Origin: Drosophila pseudoobscura
Lineage: Eukaryota; Arthropoda; Insecta; Diptera; Drosophilidae
Assembly: GCF_009870125.1 (NCBI RefSeq)
Contig: NC_046681.1
Location: 7,329,001-7,393,000 of the forward strand
Length of the DNA: 64,000 nt
Reading direction: 5' to 3'
This document shows, one piece after another, positions 34,986 to 47,600 of this stretch; the first letter of the stretch is position 1; the number at the start of each line of letters is the position of its first letter. A model generated the notes under the pieces. The model made no database searches. It was not told the origin of the DNA and saw nothing but the letters and a program-made list of their open reading frames with translations. A program made the translations under genes and the position numbers.

Positions 34986-35960
34986 CCACTCGGCTCTCGG
35001 GCGGCCTTAGCTTGTAAGAGAGAACTCACAGAGCAGCTACGGGAGCTTTATACACATACACAACGATATATACTACTAAGCAATGAAAGACACAACAAAT
35101 ACATGAAGATATATGCACATATATTTATGGGAATACAATTATCGCTCTCGTACTCTCTGCTGTAAGCCTCATTTATAATGAAAACTTGTATCTGCTATAA
35201 AAATCACTTAAAGGCATTATTCCCGTCGATTCCTCTGCCTGAATCCTCCAAAAGATCTCACACAGAAAATATCAATTGGGGAATTCCAGTATTTTCATTC
35301 ATTTTTGTTGCCTTTCTTTTGGGATGAGCATTACTTTTACAGGACTTCGACTTGCAGCTGCAACAAATCGCAATAAAAACTTTTGACAAAACTATCAAAG
35401 TTGGCAGGGGGCTAGCAATGGGTTTGGCGGATGGGGGAATGGGGGATCCAACTGTGAAATTGCCACAGAAAATCCCCAAAAAAATGCAAGTAGCAAAAGT
35501 TTACACACTCAAATAAATGCTGAAGCGCGGAAGCAGAGAGCTGAGGGGCCAGGACAAATCGAAAACACCACAAAAGAACGAAAAAAAGGAGAAAAAAGAA
35601 AATAAAAACCACACACAAAAAAATCTACAAGAATAGAACTGGAAAAACCCAACAATTTGCACTGCAAAGCGGCAAAAGTGTCTCCAAAGAAACAACCACC
35701 AAAACCAGAATCAGATACGAAAAAAAAGGATACACATACATATATATGTATACATGTGTGTGTGTATATAGGAGCGGAAAGAAAGTCCAAGTTATGTTTG
35801 GGGATGTGGAGAAAAAAAATAAAAGAAAAACTGTATGTGGCGGCTCACTGAGAGAAATGAAGGAACTCGTTAATAAATTAATTGGAAGGCAGCCAAGGAG
35901 CCAGCGATGGCGATGGGGCAGCACGAATTGAGGGCACTGTAGGGAGTGCCTGGAGGGAAG

Positions 35961-36236
35961 AGTATGGAGAAGGCTATGGCGGAGACTATGGAGAAGACTA
36001 AGGAGGAGACTGTGGAGAAGACTATGGAGAAGGCTATGGAGAAGACTATGGAGAAGACTGTGGAGAAGGCTTTGGAGAAGACTAAGGAGGAGACCATGGG
36101 GAAGACTAAGGAGAAGACTGTGGAGAAGACTATGGAGAAGACTAAGTAGAAGGCCAATAAGAAGACTACGGAGAAGACTGTGGAGAAGACCATGGAGGAG
36201 ACCATGGGGAAGACTAAGGAGAAGACTATGGAGTAG
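35961..36236 (+). repeat. 12-bp minisatellite (GAGAAGACTATG)
   Basis: About twenty imperfect units of GAGAAGACT(A/G)TG or GAGAAGACTAAG lie in tandem. The plus-strand frame reads MEKT repeats with Glu/Lys variants. Because the unit is 12 bp the frame stays open, but there is no supported start, domain or flanking exon. Confidence 0.85.
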
Positions 36237-38450
36237 ACTTCCTGTCTAAAAAATGATCTATAAAGGAAATTTTCCCCTTTTCTTTAACATAAAAAGGTGA
36301 CACAAAATTAACAGAAATATCTAACACCACATCACAGACGGCATTGTATGAGTATGTACAGTGCTGGTGCTAAATATTGGCACAGTCATAAGTTTTCCGT
36401 TTACTGCTGTTTTAAGAGCCGTTTCATCTCGTTTTTCCAAAGAAAACTACTCTTAATCCATGAAATCATCAATTTTCTTTAAGATTTGCTAATTTCTACA
36501 AGCCCGACTTTATGGCATTATTTTCTGCAATTTTTTAAACGACTAATGGTCTAAATTTAAGTCTAGGTTAAAAAATATATCAATTCCTAGATATATCTCA
36601 ATTTTCCCACAACCCTAGAGAAAAAAAAAACTATAAAAACTTGCTTGAAACGCAGAAGACTTCCGTTTTAATCCACTCTTTGTTTGGCTTTTCGGATTTG
36701 GGGAAGGCAAATTCGCTTTGTGGCGTCTTCATGGGTTCTGCTGTTAAGTGTTTGTCTAGCTGTCTATCCATCCATCCGAACGTATCTGTGTATCTGTGTT
36801 TTGCGGTGGTGCCAACTTTCATTGCAGTGCGCTGGAGCTCGGCGCTCGCTGTGCGGCACTGCGGTGCGTGGCAGTGCGGTGCGGCATGGTGCGGAATGGT
36901 GCGGCATGGTGCACAAAAGTTACCGTATCCTGGGACCAAAGTTGCGTTGTCAACAACCAGAACGCAGGAAAAAAGCCAAAAGCCAAAGAGAATAGTCGAA
37001 TAGTCGAATGGGGAAAAACGAAACGAGGGAAACTGTGCGAAAAAATGGGCACCGGGAAAGCTCAGGGGGGGGTGGGGGGCCAGGACCAGGACCAGCAGGA
37101 GAGCAGGAAAAGCAGTTACAGAGCGTGAAAAAATATCTAAATCCTACATTAATGAAAAACTTTTTGCATAATCTACGATGAAGGGGCTAGGGGAAGGTGC
37201 CACCAAAATCAAACCAAATGCCAGACACTCCCCCCACCCCCAACCCCATCTATGCGCTCGAAATGCACCCAAGCGAAATCCTTTGCGGGATGGCAACTCC
37301 CCATCGAGTGAATAAAAAACGCAATAGAAGAGGGCCAGGACAAAGCAACAGCTTTTTTCGGTGGGGGGGGGAGGGGGCTGGGACAGAGGACGGGAGGCCC
37401 CCGGGGTATCGAAGGACAGGCCAAGCGGCTTAAAAGGTGTTGAAGGTTACCGCCCAAGAAGAGAGTGATGAGACGGCTTAGTCTTTGTGGTCCGGGGCTG
37501 AGAAAGTTGTACTAAATCGAAGCCGTTGCTGGGAAAACGGCAAAATGGGAAAATGGCAGCAGCACTTTGAATGGGAATCGCAGCGGGGAAAACTGAATGT
37601 GAAAAATGGCTGAGAATAGATCAAACGGACAGGAACTTAGCGATGCATATTGAGGTTTTTCTTTTCAAGGGAGCTTAGGACATGGAAAACAAGGTTTCCT
37701 CCCAAACTTGGGCACATACAGATGCGGCTTTAATGTCCTTAAAATTAGCCATTTTCCCAGGCATTCAACTTGTGGCTAACTAATGAAATGGGAACATGCC
37801 CAAGACAGGCTTTTGTTTTTCGTTGTGGCAGTCTCCAACAGACATTTTTTCATTATCTGTTTTGAGAAAGTCTACCTGAATGCTCTTAAATGATGTGCTA
37901 TTCAAGGCCACGCCCTCTACACGCCCTTTGTACTTTCAACGATTGAACAATAAAACCCTCAACAAAATCTAACAAGGGAGGAATCTCCAGAGGCTCAGCT
38001 GCCTCTAACAAGAAGTCATCGGCGTATAAAGTGAGATAGTGCCCCACAAATGGGCTAATTATTGGCCCAAATTAATATTCATATATTCATAGACAGAGCA
38101 AGGGGTTCTAGGTTCCAGCAGGTGTATTAAATATGACCTGAATCCTCATTTGAAACTCCCTGCATCACACGTTGGGCTTCAAATGCCATACTTAATGGCA
38201 TTTCTCTTTTCTTTTAATTTATAAATCACCAATAAGAAAATTTTGGTTTGTGTGCCCCTTTCCCACTTCGGGAATCAGTATTGTTGTACTTACCGCGCCC
38301 ATTCTTCAGTGTTTTTAGTAGATTTGAAACGTCTTTATCCAACGTAGAGTACCCAAGAGAGGTCAGAGTGCAGTGTTTCCAATAATTATTCACCTCAATG
38401 TATTTTTGTGGTAGATCTACAAAGGCATAAGAAAAACGGTAGATTGTAGT

Positions 38451-38722
38451 GGGGGTGGGATCGTATCGAAATCTAGCTTACAGCCCACCAAACAGTGAGC
38501 GCCTTGTGGATCGTAAGAGCGGAGAGAGCGCTGTTAACAGCTTAACAGTGAAAGAAAAAATGAGTGCTTATAGCGGGGGTGGGATCGTATCAAAATCTAG
38601 CTTACAGACCACCAAACGATGAGCGCCGTGGGAGCAGAAAAGAGAGCGAGTTGGCGACAGAGCGCTGTTAACACCCTAACAGTGCAGTGGCAGCGCTGTT
38701 AACAGCCTAACAGTGCAGTGGC
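38451..38722. repeat. 124-bp tandem duplication with nested 31-bp repeat
   Basis: The block starting GGGGGTGGGATCGTATCGAA (38451) is repeated with few changes from 38575. Each copy holds CTGTTAAC(A/G). The second copy ends in two 31-bp direct repeats (38661 and 38692) of AGCGCTGTTAACA...CAGTGG. This shows at least two rounds of local duplication. Confidence 0.85.
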
Positions 38723-40431
38723 AGCGATGCTCGCGATCACGGGTCTTTACAGGTTTTCATGTTCCATCCAACATGCAATAAAAGAGAGCAAGTAACAGGG
38801 TAAGCAATATACGAGCCAACACTTATGGATATCTAGAGTCCCCTGTAAACCATTACCAACATCTTGGTATCTAGTCAGGGTATCAAAACGTGCCTCTTAT
38901 GAAGACAATCATAATAATTTGTTAAATGCACCGTTCAGATCCTGCCATGATACAGGCTCCATGCCACGGATTGGGTTACCTTTCATAAGTTTCACTTACA
39001 TTTGATTTGTTTGCCGAGTGCTAAATGCTACATGGCCATTAGCCGGCACTTGGCCTGCTGCAGAGTAAATAAATTAAATTCTTATTTGCTGGCTGCAGCA
39101 TCGGGAAGTTGCCTCCGGCTTTGGTTAGCCGTAACGTAACGGTACAACTTTCAGCAGGTGCCAGAACAGAGGTCGCCGTGTCGTCTCCGGCCGTGTGTTG
39201 CAATAGCAAACTCATGCTAATTGCTTTGCTAACAACTCGCAGTAACAACAGCAACGACAACGACAACGGCAACTTGGAGTTGCACTGACAATAAAAGAGA
39301 GAGAGCAGAAAGCGCAGCAACGACAATAAATATCAGTAACAGCAACGAACGAAGGAGCTGGCTACAAGTCCTGGCTGCCTTTAATTACGGTTTGCAGGAC
39401 ATCGGACCGCACACTCACATGCGAGCACGAGTATGGGTACTCGTAGTACTAGTTGCACATGGCTGGTGGCTGGTGGCGAGTGGCGGGTGGCGGGTGGCGG
39501 GCTGTGGGTTTGCGGATACAGATACTCGTACACTCATGACACGATTGACCTTTTGGCTTCAGGATGTTGCAGGTGGCAGCACCACGACGCTTCTGGCCCT
39601 CCTTCCTTCAGTTTATAAAATTTGCACACGAACTTGCGATAATTGCTGGGAAATGAAATAAAAATGCAATTAAAGCCGGCGACGCTAGAGAGCCGGAGCG
39701 TAGCTTGTTGAAATGAGCATTCAATTAAGGAGCAGCCAACGAGCTGCGAGAGCGTGTCCCGAGCCGGGGTCCGGGGACCAGGGACCAGGGTCCACCGTCC
39801 TCTCTTCCGTGTCTGTCAGGGCCATGCTCACTTGACGGCCAGCACCGGGCGACGCCATTTATAAAATGATTTTTATCTTTATCAAATTAGAAAACGACAA
39901 CAGCAAACGGACAGCAAGCCCAAGCCCAAGGACTCTATCCAGCCCTGACCTGACCCCCTCCCACTCCCAATCCCAATCCTCCTTCCTCCCATTATCCAGT
40001 CAGCCGTGTCTTGGCAGTGTCATAGCAATTAAAACTCGACCAGGACATTGTGTAGATTACATCGCCAGGCGGACCGAGTCGGGGGCGGGGGATGGAGGGG
40101 GGCGTTCTTGGTCACTGAGCAAATGTTAAATGCTTTGAAGTTTATTTCTAGATTTGCACGACTGCCCTCGATGAATATACATGTATGAATGAAAATGAAT
40201 ACTCCGAATGGTAAAGGAGGTGCATCTTTAAGAGCATATCTGAAGAGCTAGTCGTCTGTGGTAACCTGATTAGGTTCTCCTTCAACAAACCACAGGCGAG
40301 TCAGGGGAGAGAGGCACTGGTACAGGTACAGAATTGGTAAAAATATATAATATTCCTTTGTTTATTTGGGTTATTTGTGTGTGTTTTCCGAAGGATCTAT
40401 TAACAAAGGTGCAGGGATTTTTAAATGCATT

Positions 40432-40459
40432 CCCCCCCCCCCCCCCCCCCCCCCCCCCC
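40432..40459. repeat. Poly(C) run of 28
   Basis: Twenty-eight uninterrupted C bases. The length is probably unreliable in any assembly. Confidence 0.85.
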
Positions 40460-41589
40460 AAGCCGACGCCCCATCTCCGTAAAAAGAAAAAATAATAATT
40501 CCAATAAAATATAGAGCTAAAAATATCATGTGATGTGCGGTGCAGACTCACCTTTCGTTTTAATCGACAAACTGCTGACCATTCCGCTTCGCTCGAGAGT
40601 TTGAGAAAGAGAGGCGGAAAAAACTCAAGCTCAAAGGCGACACCATGCCTTGGTGTCGGGATTTACGCTCAAATGTTTTCTTACTCCATTTTCACTTTTG
40701 CTGTCATTTTTTTTTTAAATATCGCAATCCCTTGGCTCTCCACACTCGTGGCCTTGAATTTTCCTGCCATTTCGACCACTATTCATCACTTTTTGGCTTC
40801 TCACAACACTTTTCACCACCTTTCCAGACTTTTCTGGCACATTTTCATTATAAACACTTGCTACACTTAACACAGGGGTTTTTATATAATTTCCGGAACA
40901 TTTTCGGATATTTTTCACGATCTTTTCTATGATACTGTTTTTCCGTCGGCATGGGCGCTGGGAGCTCAAAACTTCGGCTTGAAACGAGAGCACTCATTCC
41001 CTTTTGTTTCTCTTCTTCACAGCATTCCGCTACTACTATCGAGGAATGAAAGTGGGAAAGGGACAAAACTTGACGCATTTTTTGCAAAGATCATCAGACA
41101 AAAAAAAAACCAAACAACGGAACAAAAACAATTTTAGATTTCTACGCAAAAAAAAAATTATACCAAAAAAAATATGTTTAACTGCATATACATACATATG
41201 TACATATGTACATATTTATATCAAATATATAGACATTCCACACATTGCCGCACTTTTCCTTCGTTGAGCTGAATTTTTGCCGCCATTTTGCCTCCTTCTG
41301 CCTCTTATTGCGCCCCCGCCTTTTATTCCACAAATTTTCGTGAATTAATAAATTTTTTTGCAGATTTACCTCTGATTACTACACCACTACACTAAACTAC
41401 ACTTCACACACATGCACCACATTTTTCCCGATGGATTTTTCACCATTTTCCCGATTTTCACGGATTGAAACGCGGAGCTGACTTCCGAGCGCGCGCTTTG
41501 ACCGGGTGAAAAAATGAAAGTGAGAGAAGAGCGGCGCAAATGCGTTTGTTCTTTGATCTTCTTTCTGGTTGCTCTCTCTCCCACTCAAA

Positions 41590-41635
41590 TTTGACAGATC
41601 ACTCGGTCGGTTGTAGTTGAACGAAACGTAATAGG
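41590..41635 (+). promoter_or_regulatory. Candidate promoter and short 5' exon
   Basis: ATCACTCGGTCGGTTGTAGTTG looks like a fly initiator with a downstream element. A GTGAGAG donor-like word follows at about 41633. The flanking kilobase has repeated GAGAGC words. It may be an upstream start site of Syt1 or an unannotated RNA. The evidence is weak. Confidence 0.25.
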
Positions 41636-44600
41636 TGAGAGCATTAGCGCTCTCTTTTTGCTTTTGCGGTGTGTGCTTGCAGTTGCTTTAGCTTATGCTC
41701 TAAACGGGTGGGTGGGGAGAGATGGGCTGTGCATTAATGAGATCATCAGCAAGAAAAGGTTTATTAATTTGAAGACCTGACGCGGGGGCGAACAGCTCAT
41801 AATGCCTTTGCTGAGAGGATCTCAAGCCGCCAATATTTGCATCGCGTTACCTCTCTGCTCTTATTTTTAAAGAGTGCAATGACTCGAAGCTGAGAAGAAA
41901 AGTTAAGAGCGTCTTTGCTTTTGCAATGTGAGTGCGTTTGTTGTTTTTGCTATCGTCTATTGCCCATTGTCTATGCTCTGTGGGGGGTGGTATGGGGAGT
42001 ACGTGGCTGATATTTTATGCGTTCACGATTCTATTCCAGTTAATCCTCTCTTCTTACTTCACGTGTTGCGAGAGCAATGAAATGAAGCAGGGGCGAAAAG
42101 TGAAGAGCGCACCTTTGCTAAGCGCGGCCGGCCATGATGGTTCGCTAACTCTTTTTCGGGTCTCAGCACTAGTGAGAGCGCTTTGACGCCGTGTTTGAAG
42201 AGAGAGATAGTGAAGAACGAAGTGTGCTGTTGTCTAGGCAACAATAGATCAAAAGAGCGTGGGAGTGTGAGTGAGTTGTTGATTCTGGTGCAAGATTTCC
42301 AGTGCGCGGTGCAGGTGCAGCGAATGGTAGAATTACTCAATTGATCTCATTTTGCAGTAGCAAACGATGAAGCCAAGAAGCAGAGACAAGCATAAGCAAA
42401 AGTAGCTGAAGAGAGCGTGGGTGAGAGAACAATTAGGAAGAGTAGAGGGAGAGCATAGAATGAACGCATTTGCACCGCTCTCTCTCAATTTCATTTTTTC
42501 CACCGTAATGCACAAGCATGTATGTAGATAAATACATTATTTTTGCTTAAGTTCTTCTACCCTTTCGCTCTACCATTGCTCGTGAGTAGAAGTGGGATGC
42601 AGTGAAGAAGAGACTCAAAAGGGAGTGCTCTCGGTTCAAGTGAAGTTCAATATAGGATTAGGCATTCCCTCACCTTGAATTAATTCCCAAAACGGCTGCT
42701 CTTATTGGAAATCATTTCAGGCGTTTCGCTTCAGTAATACAAATATATAATACGACAAATGGGTACTTATGCTGTAACAGATCTTAATTCTCCTTTTAAT
42801 TCCTAGATCACCAGATACGAGTGGATACGGAAATACCTGGAATTGATTTTCTCCAGATTGAAAGTCGTGCGTCACTCATTTGTGAGCCACCTTTTGCGAC
42901 TCTGTCCCACGAAGATCCTTCATTTAAGCAACAATTATTGCCTGTTGCCTGTCGCGTCGTTCGACAATTTATCCCTGGCGACAGTTAATTTTTAATTTAA
43001 TGTACATTTCCTCGCCTGCACGGACACACACACACACACACACACAGACAGACAGAGGCCTCCCATTCGGGCCTCATTCGCCTTCTTAATGCCGTTTGGT
43101 GACTGTTTTCAATTTACATGAACACGGCTCGGAAGGACACACCGGCAGGCAGGGCTGAAGGACACTCTCCTCGGGTCAGAACTGCCGCTGGCGGCGTTTT
43201 ACACGTGACAGGTGAGTGGGGGCGGAGACGGGGGCGGAGCTCGTCCCCGTTTTCTCGTTGTGCCAAATGCGCCCTGGGGACACTTTTTCTGGCCAACTTT
43301 TTTCCGTAACTCTCCTAAACTTCCACTAAACATTTGCCTTCAATTTTGTTGTTGCCGTTGCCGGAGCGGACGCTTTTTTTTTACACTTTTTGCCCTTCGA
43401 ACTTGTTTGGCAGTTTGTTGCCGTTTCTGGGGGCCGAGGCTGGGGCCAGGGGATGGAGCTGTGGCTGTCTCTGCCCCAGTCAATGTACTAAACATTTTTT
43501 AATGGCTTGTTTTGTGGCTCAAAGTTGTTGACTGCCTGACTGGCCAGAAACCTTTTAATGAGTTTGTTTCCTTCAAGAATGGCGAGTTGTCCCATAAAAG
43601 CAGAGCCGTTTTTAGACCTCATGCTACTCGTAGAAAACAAAGGTATATTGTATTCATGGAACAGTAGAGAACTGTCAGACTTCCTGGCAGAGTGGAACCC
43701 CCGACATCAGGCTGGAAGCGGGGAAAAGTCGGAGCTGCAGCAACCAATAACTACTTTCCACCCACAATCCTGTCCTATCTATAAAAAAGATCCTCGTATA
43801 TACCATATATGATCGTGAATTTTCTTCTCATTGCACAGGACACTTTTTAAAGGGTATCTTGTAGTAGGCATATCATCTTCTAGTCTTCCATTCCTCGTTT
43901 TTGTCGGTTAAGCATTTTCATATAATATTCATTTTCTTATCAATAAGTTTTTTATGCCAGCTCCCCAATCAGTCATTCCTGCTGCAGGCTGTAGAGGGTT
44001 AAGGCGTGCACAGGAACGCGCTCGAGCGGCGGCTTTCAGAACTGCGTATTAACCCCTGAGTGGGTCTCGGCTCATTAGCTCCCATTTACAGTACGAGTAT
44101 TCCGCAATTTTGTTTGCTCAATTTCATAAGCAATTGTGCACTGCATTGCCCGGGATTTCTTCTTTGTCCGCGCCTAAATGTATGCAGCCGCACACACGGC
44201 ACAAGAGATGCTAATGTATGCCCCACACACACACACACGCACACACATGCACTCTCTCCCGTCCACTCACACATTGCTGAATTTCAAATGGGCGCAAACG
44301 AAGTTGCCAGCAGCACAAAAGCAAGCAAAGTTGCATCTGCTCGGCCTCCATCTCCGGCTCCGGCACGGATTTTTCCCTTACTTTATGCAAGGCTGTGTGT
44401 GTGTGTGTGAAGAAAGTTTGTGTGCCGCTACGATTTTTTCTCTTTCTGAGAGGGGGAACATTTTTTCTTGTGCCCGACGAGAGTTCTAGAAATAGGCGGG
44501 TATATCGCCAGGAGGCAGCGCTACAGACCGCAAAATACGACCAAGTAGGCCTCAAAAAATATCCAAGCCCAGAAGATCCTGTATAAATGGTGTAGATATA

Positions 44601-47600
44601 TTTTTTTGGTTTTTTTTCTAGATTTTGACGTTGATATGCAATGACTGAACCATCAAGAAGGCCGTTACTCGCGGAACCCAGGCAAAGTGCAGCCCTTCTC
44701 CCGCCCAATCGACCGAGCGGCGCTGCTGCATGACGCGCGGCTTGATTATTGGTAAATTAAAAGGAAATACAGCTCCTTTATTCCCGAATTCGTGTGCATA
44801 ACAGAAATACGAAGATCCCATCATACGAGAGCACAGGACTGCTATAAACCCCCTGATTCCTGATTCACCAGTCAAGAACCCAATCCATGTGCATACAATC
44901 CTGACCTTAACTGCTCTTTTAATTATATTTCATTATTTTTCAGGAATTTTTAAACGAAAAAAGGTCAAAAATTAGTCGATCTTCAAGCCGAAGGTCTTAA
45001 CTTTGCTAGTAATTTCAATTATATCTATTGCAGATATATTTCTTGGAGTCTTTTAAGATATTTTTTAAGATCTGTTAAGACTTCGACCTTGGTTCTAATT
45101 CTGTAGATTTCAAAGAGCCTTCGATGATCGCAAAATCGGTGGCATTCAGGAAAAGAAACCCCAGCATCTCTGAGGAAAATCATTCCGCCTTTCAACAACG
45201 AACGCCAATCAAACGCTGACATAATCGTGGCATGCCCCTGCCCACTCTCGAAATATCCTTGCAAGAGCTTCCTCTCCTCGCCACAGGCATTCCGAAGCCG
45301 AATCATTGTAAAACTTTGAACTGAAGTTGAACTCCAGAGAATAGCAGTTGTGCTGGCAAAGCTCCCCCTTGGAGATGGAGGGCCTTGGCTGAAATGTGTG
45401 TGAAGTTTTCGAGTGGCTGCAGGTTTGTTTGCTGTGCAACGCATCATAAATCCATTTGTGGCGCGGCCCAGGGCTGCACTTGGGTCAAGTGGACAAGTGC
45501 CTGATTAGCCTTTAATTTGAGTCCTTTTGTTAATTTAGATCCGGTGATCCGGCCGGGTCATTGGAGATGGACAGCCGCTGCGGCACTAAAAGCAATGGGC
45601 CTGTCCCACTTCTGGGACGAAAGTAATTATACGGTTAGGGCTTGTCCCCTCCATTCAATTTGCGCCGCCGCCCACGAGGGCGTGGCTGTTGTGTGCTAAT
45701 TTCCGGTGCTCATATTTGGCAGACAGTCACGCCCACTTACACAACGACAGCAGCAGCAGCAACACCACATCCTGCCACGACGACGATGGCCAGGCGAAGG
45801 GTGAAAAGCAATTCAATTGCAGTCTCCGCAGGCCCGGACCATGAGAGACAACAACCAGTGGCTGACAGCTTTGTAAATGCCAGGCATAACATACTAAATC
45901 TATTATCCCCTCAAATTGACAAACTCGATTCTTTATTTGCCCCCAGACCAGCCATCAACGCATCACAGTATGGGTATTCACGAACCGCGACTGGTTGCTA
46001 TTAGAAGATCTTATAATTTTCTAGCAAAACCCTCAACAGTTAATAAATGAATAATTTTGGACTAAAATCGGTTCAGAAATCGGTTCCTTTTCAGAAACAC
46101 CCATATATTTTCGCACCTTGCCACTCATGGGTAACCCCAGTGCAAAGAGTCGTTGCCAAGAACACCCATCAAATGCTCATTCGATGCGCGGCATTGTCCT
46201 CCGTTCGAGTGCTCCCAGGGGCCTGCTTCCTGCTGGCCGTCCGGCCGTCTGGCCGCTGCGTGTTGTCCAGTCAACCGACGTGTGTTTCTGCCCTTCCCCT
46301 TGCCCCATCGCATAAGTGTTTGCAGCAATCAGTTATGACCCTTTCGAGGCTGGGCCAGCAACAATGCACGATCCATCCTTGCATTTTGCTTGCCCACTTC
46401 CTGTGGCGATTGTCAACAGACCAGACCCGACCAGACCAGACCCGACCACCGTTGGTTGGCTGTTTCCTTTTTTGCTTTTGTTGGCTACTCCCAGGACGAT
46501 GACGTTGGCAGCCTCTATAAATCTGCACAAATTGGCAACACTGTGGCTGCATTAAAAAATATTTTATAAAAGAGTAAAGAAAAAGTAAATAAATACAGCG
46601 AGAAGAGCGAAAAAAGCGAAGGCCGTGTCCGTGTCCGAGTCCGAGTTCGAGTCCGAGCACATGTTGCCGTTCAGTTCTTTATGGGTTTTCCCCCAAAACA
46701 TCTGTTGGTTTATTTATGCTGGCAACGTTTATAAATCGCTTGCCCGAAAAAGCCACCGACAAGAGGAAGCTCCCGGCACAGGCACAAAGCAAATCTGTGA
46801 CTGGCCAAGCGACACATCCTTGCCTTGCCCCCCAAAAAGGTAGCTGCGAACAACGTGGCGTATGCTCGATGTCCTCAATTGAGTTGTCATGCCGGGCTGG
46901 CCCTCCCCCCCAGTGTCCCTCGGCTCTCCACCATCTCCGAGCTGTATGCTGACCACACAACTTCATAAATCAGTCGACAAAACCGCATCGAACGTTGGCG
47001 TTTTGATGACCTTATTACTTGTCATCCAGCAGTCGCAATTCCAGCAGCTAAGCAATGGTAAATATTTAAACGATGCACCGTGGTGCAAGGTGGGTATTTT
47101 TGGGGCAGGAATTTCATTGGCAGATCAGGGTAGTTGTAGCAAATAGATCAAGGCTAGCGATTCCGAGATTCATTGGTATTTATCAAAAAGAACAATCAAG
47201 TATTTATCGATGAAACTTTGGCAACACCAGCTGAATGTATCGATGTATGCAACTATTGATTAGAACGTTAGATTGAATGATATAAAGGGCCATCCCTTTA
47301 GATCGGATAGAAAACATCAAGAAGACATTACAAGTGGAATCTATTTGCTCTCCTAAATAAGCCTCATGAAAAATATGCTCCAATGCCATTTCATTGAAAC
47401 TTTCTGAAGGGCTTTGGCTTTCAACAATATTTACCATAGTTGGTGGAGTAGTTCTGTCTAGATTTATACGATTTAGTACTATTAAAGATATAGAACACAT
47501 TTCAATAGAGCTTTTAAAATCTCAAATACATTTTGGTTAATGAATTATTCTTTTAAGAACGTCCCTGAACATACCTCCCTGATGCCCCTGTCGGAGTGCA

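Larger units (their letters stand above)
34764..41500. other. Long intergenic region, first part
   Basis: No coding gene is recognised. It contains the palindrome-rich block at 34840-34985, a 12-bp minisatellite (35961-36236), G-rich simple sequence (37060-37085, 37360-37380), a tandem duplication (38451-38722), a CAACGA run (39250-39275) and a run of 28 C (40432-40459). Positions 40690-41480 are A/T-rich with recurrent TTTTCAC-like words. Confidence 0.5.

Noticed and set aside
35946-36149. MEKT-repeat frame as a possible coiled-coil gene
   Set aside because: Pure 12-bp minisatellite with no flanking coding sequence; the open frame follows from the period.
44211-44708. Minus-strand 165-codon frame with Cys-Val repeats
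   Set aside because: The C-terminal part is only a translated CA microsatellite.
45025-45447. Minus-strand 140-codon frame
   Set aside because: No domain, leader, splice pattern or supported promoter; consistent with chance.
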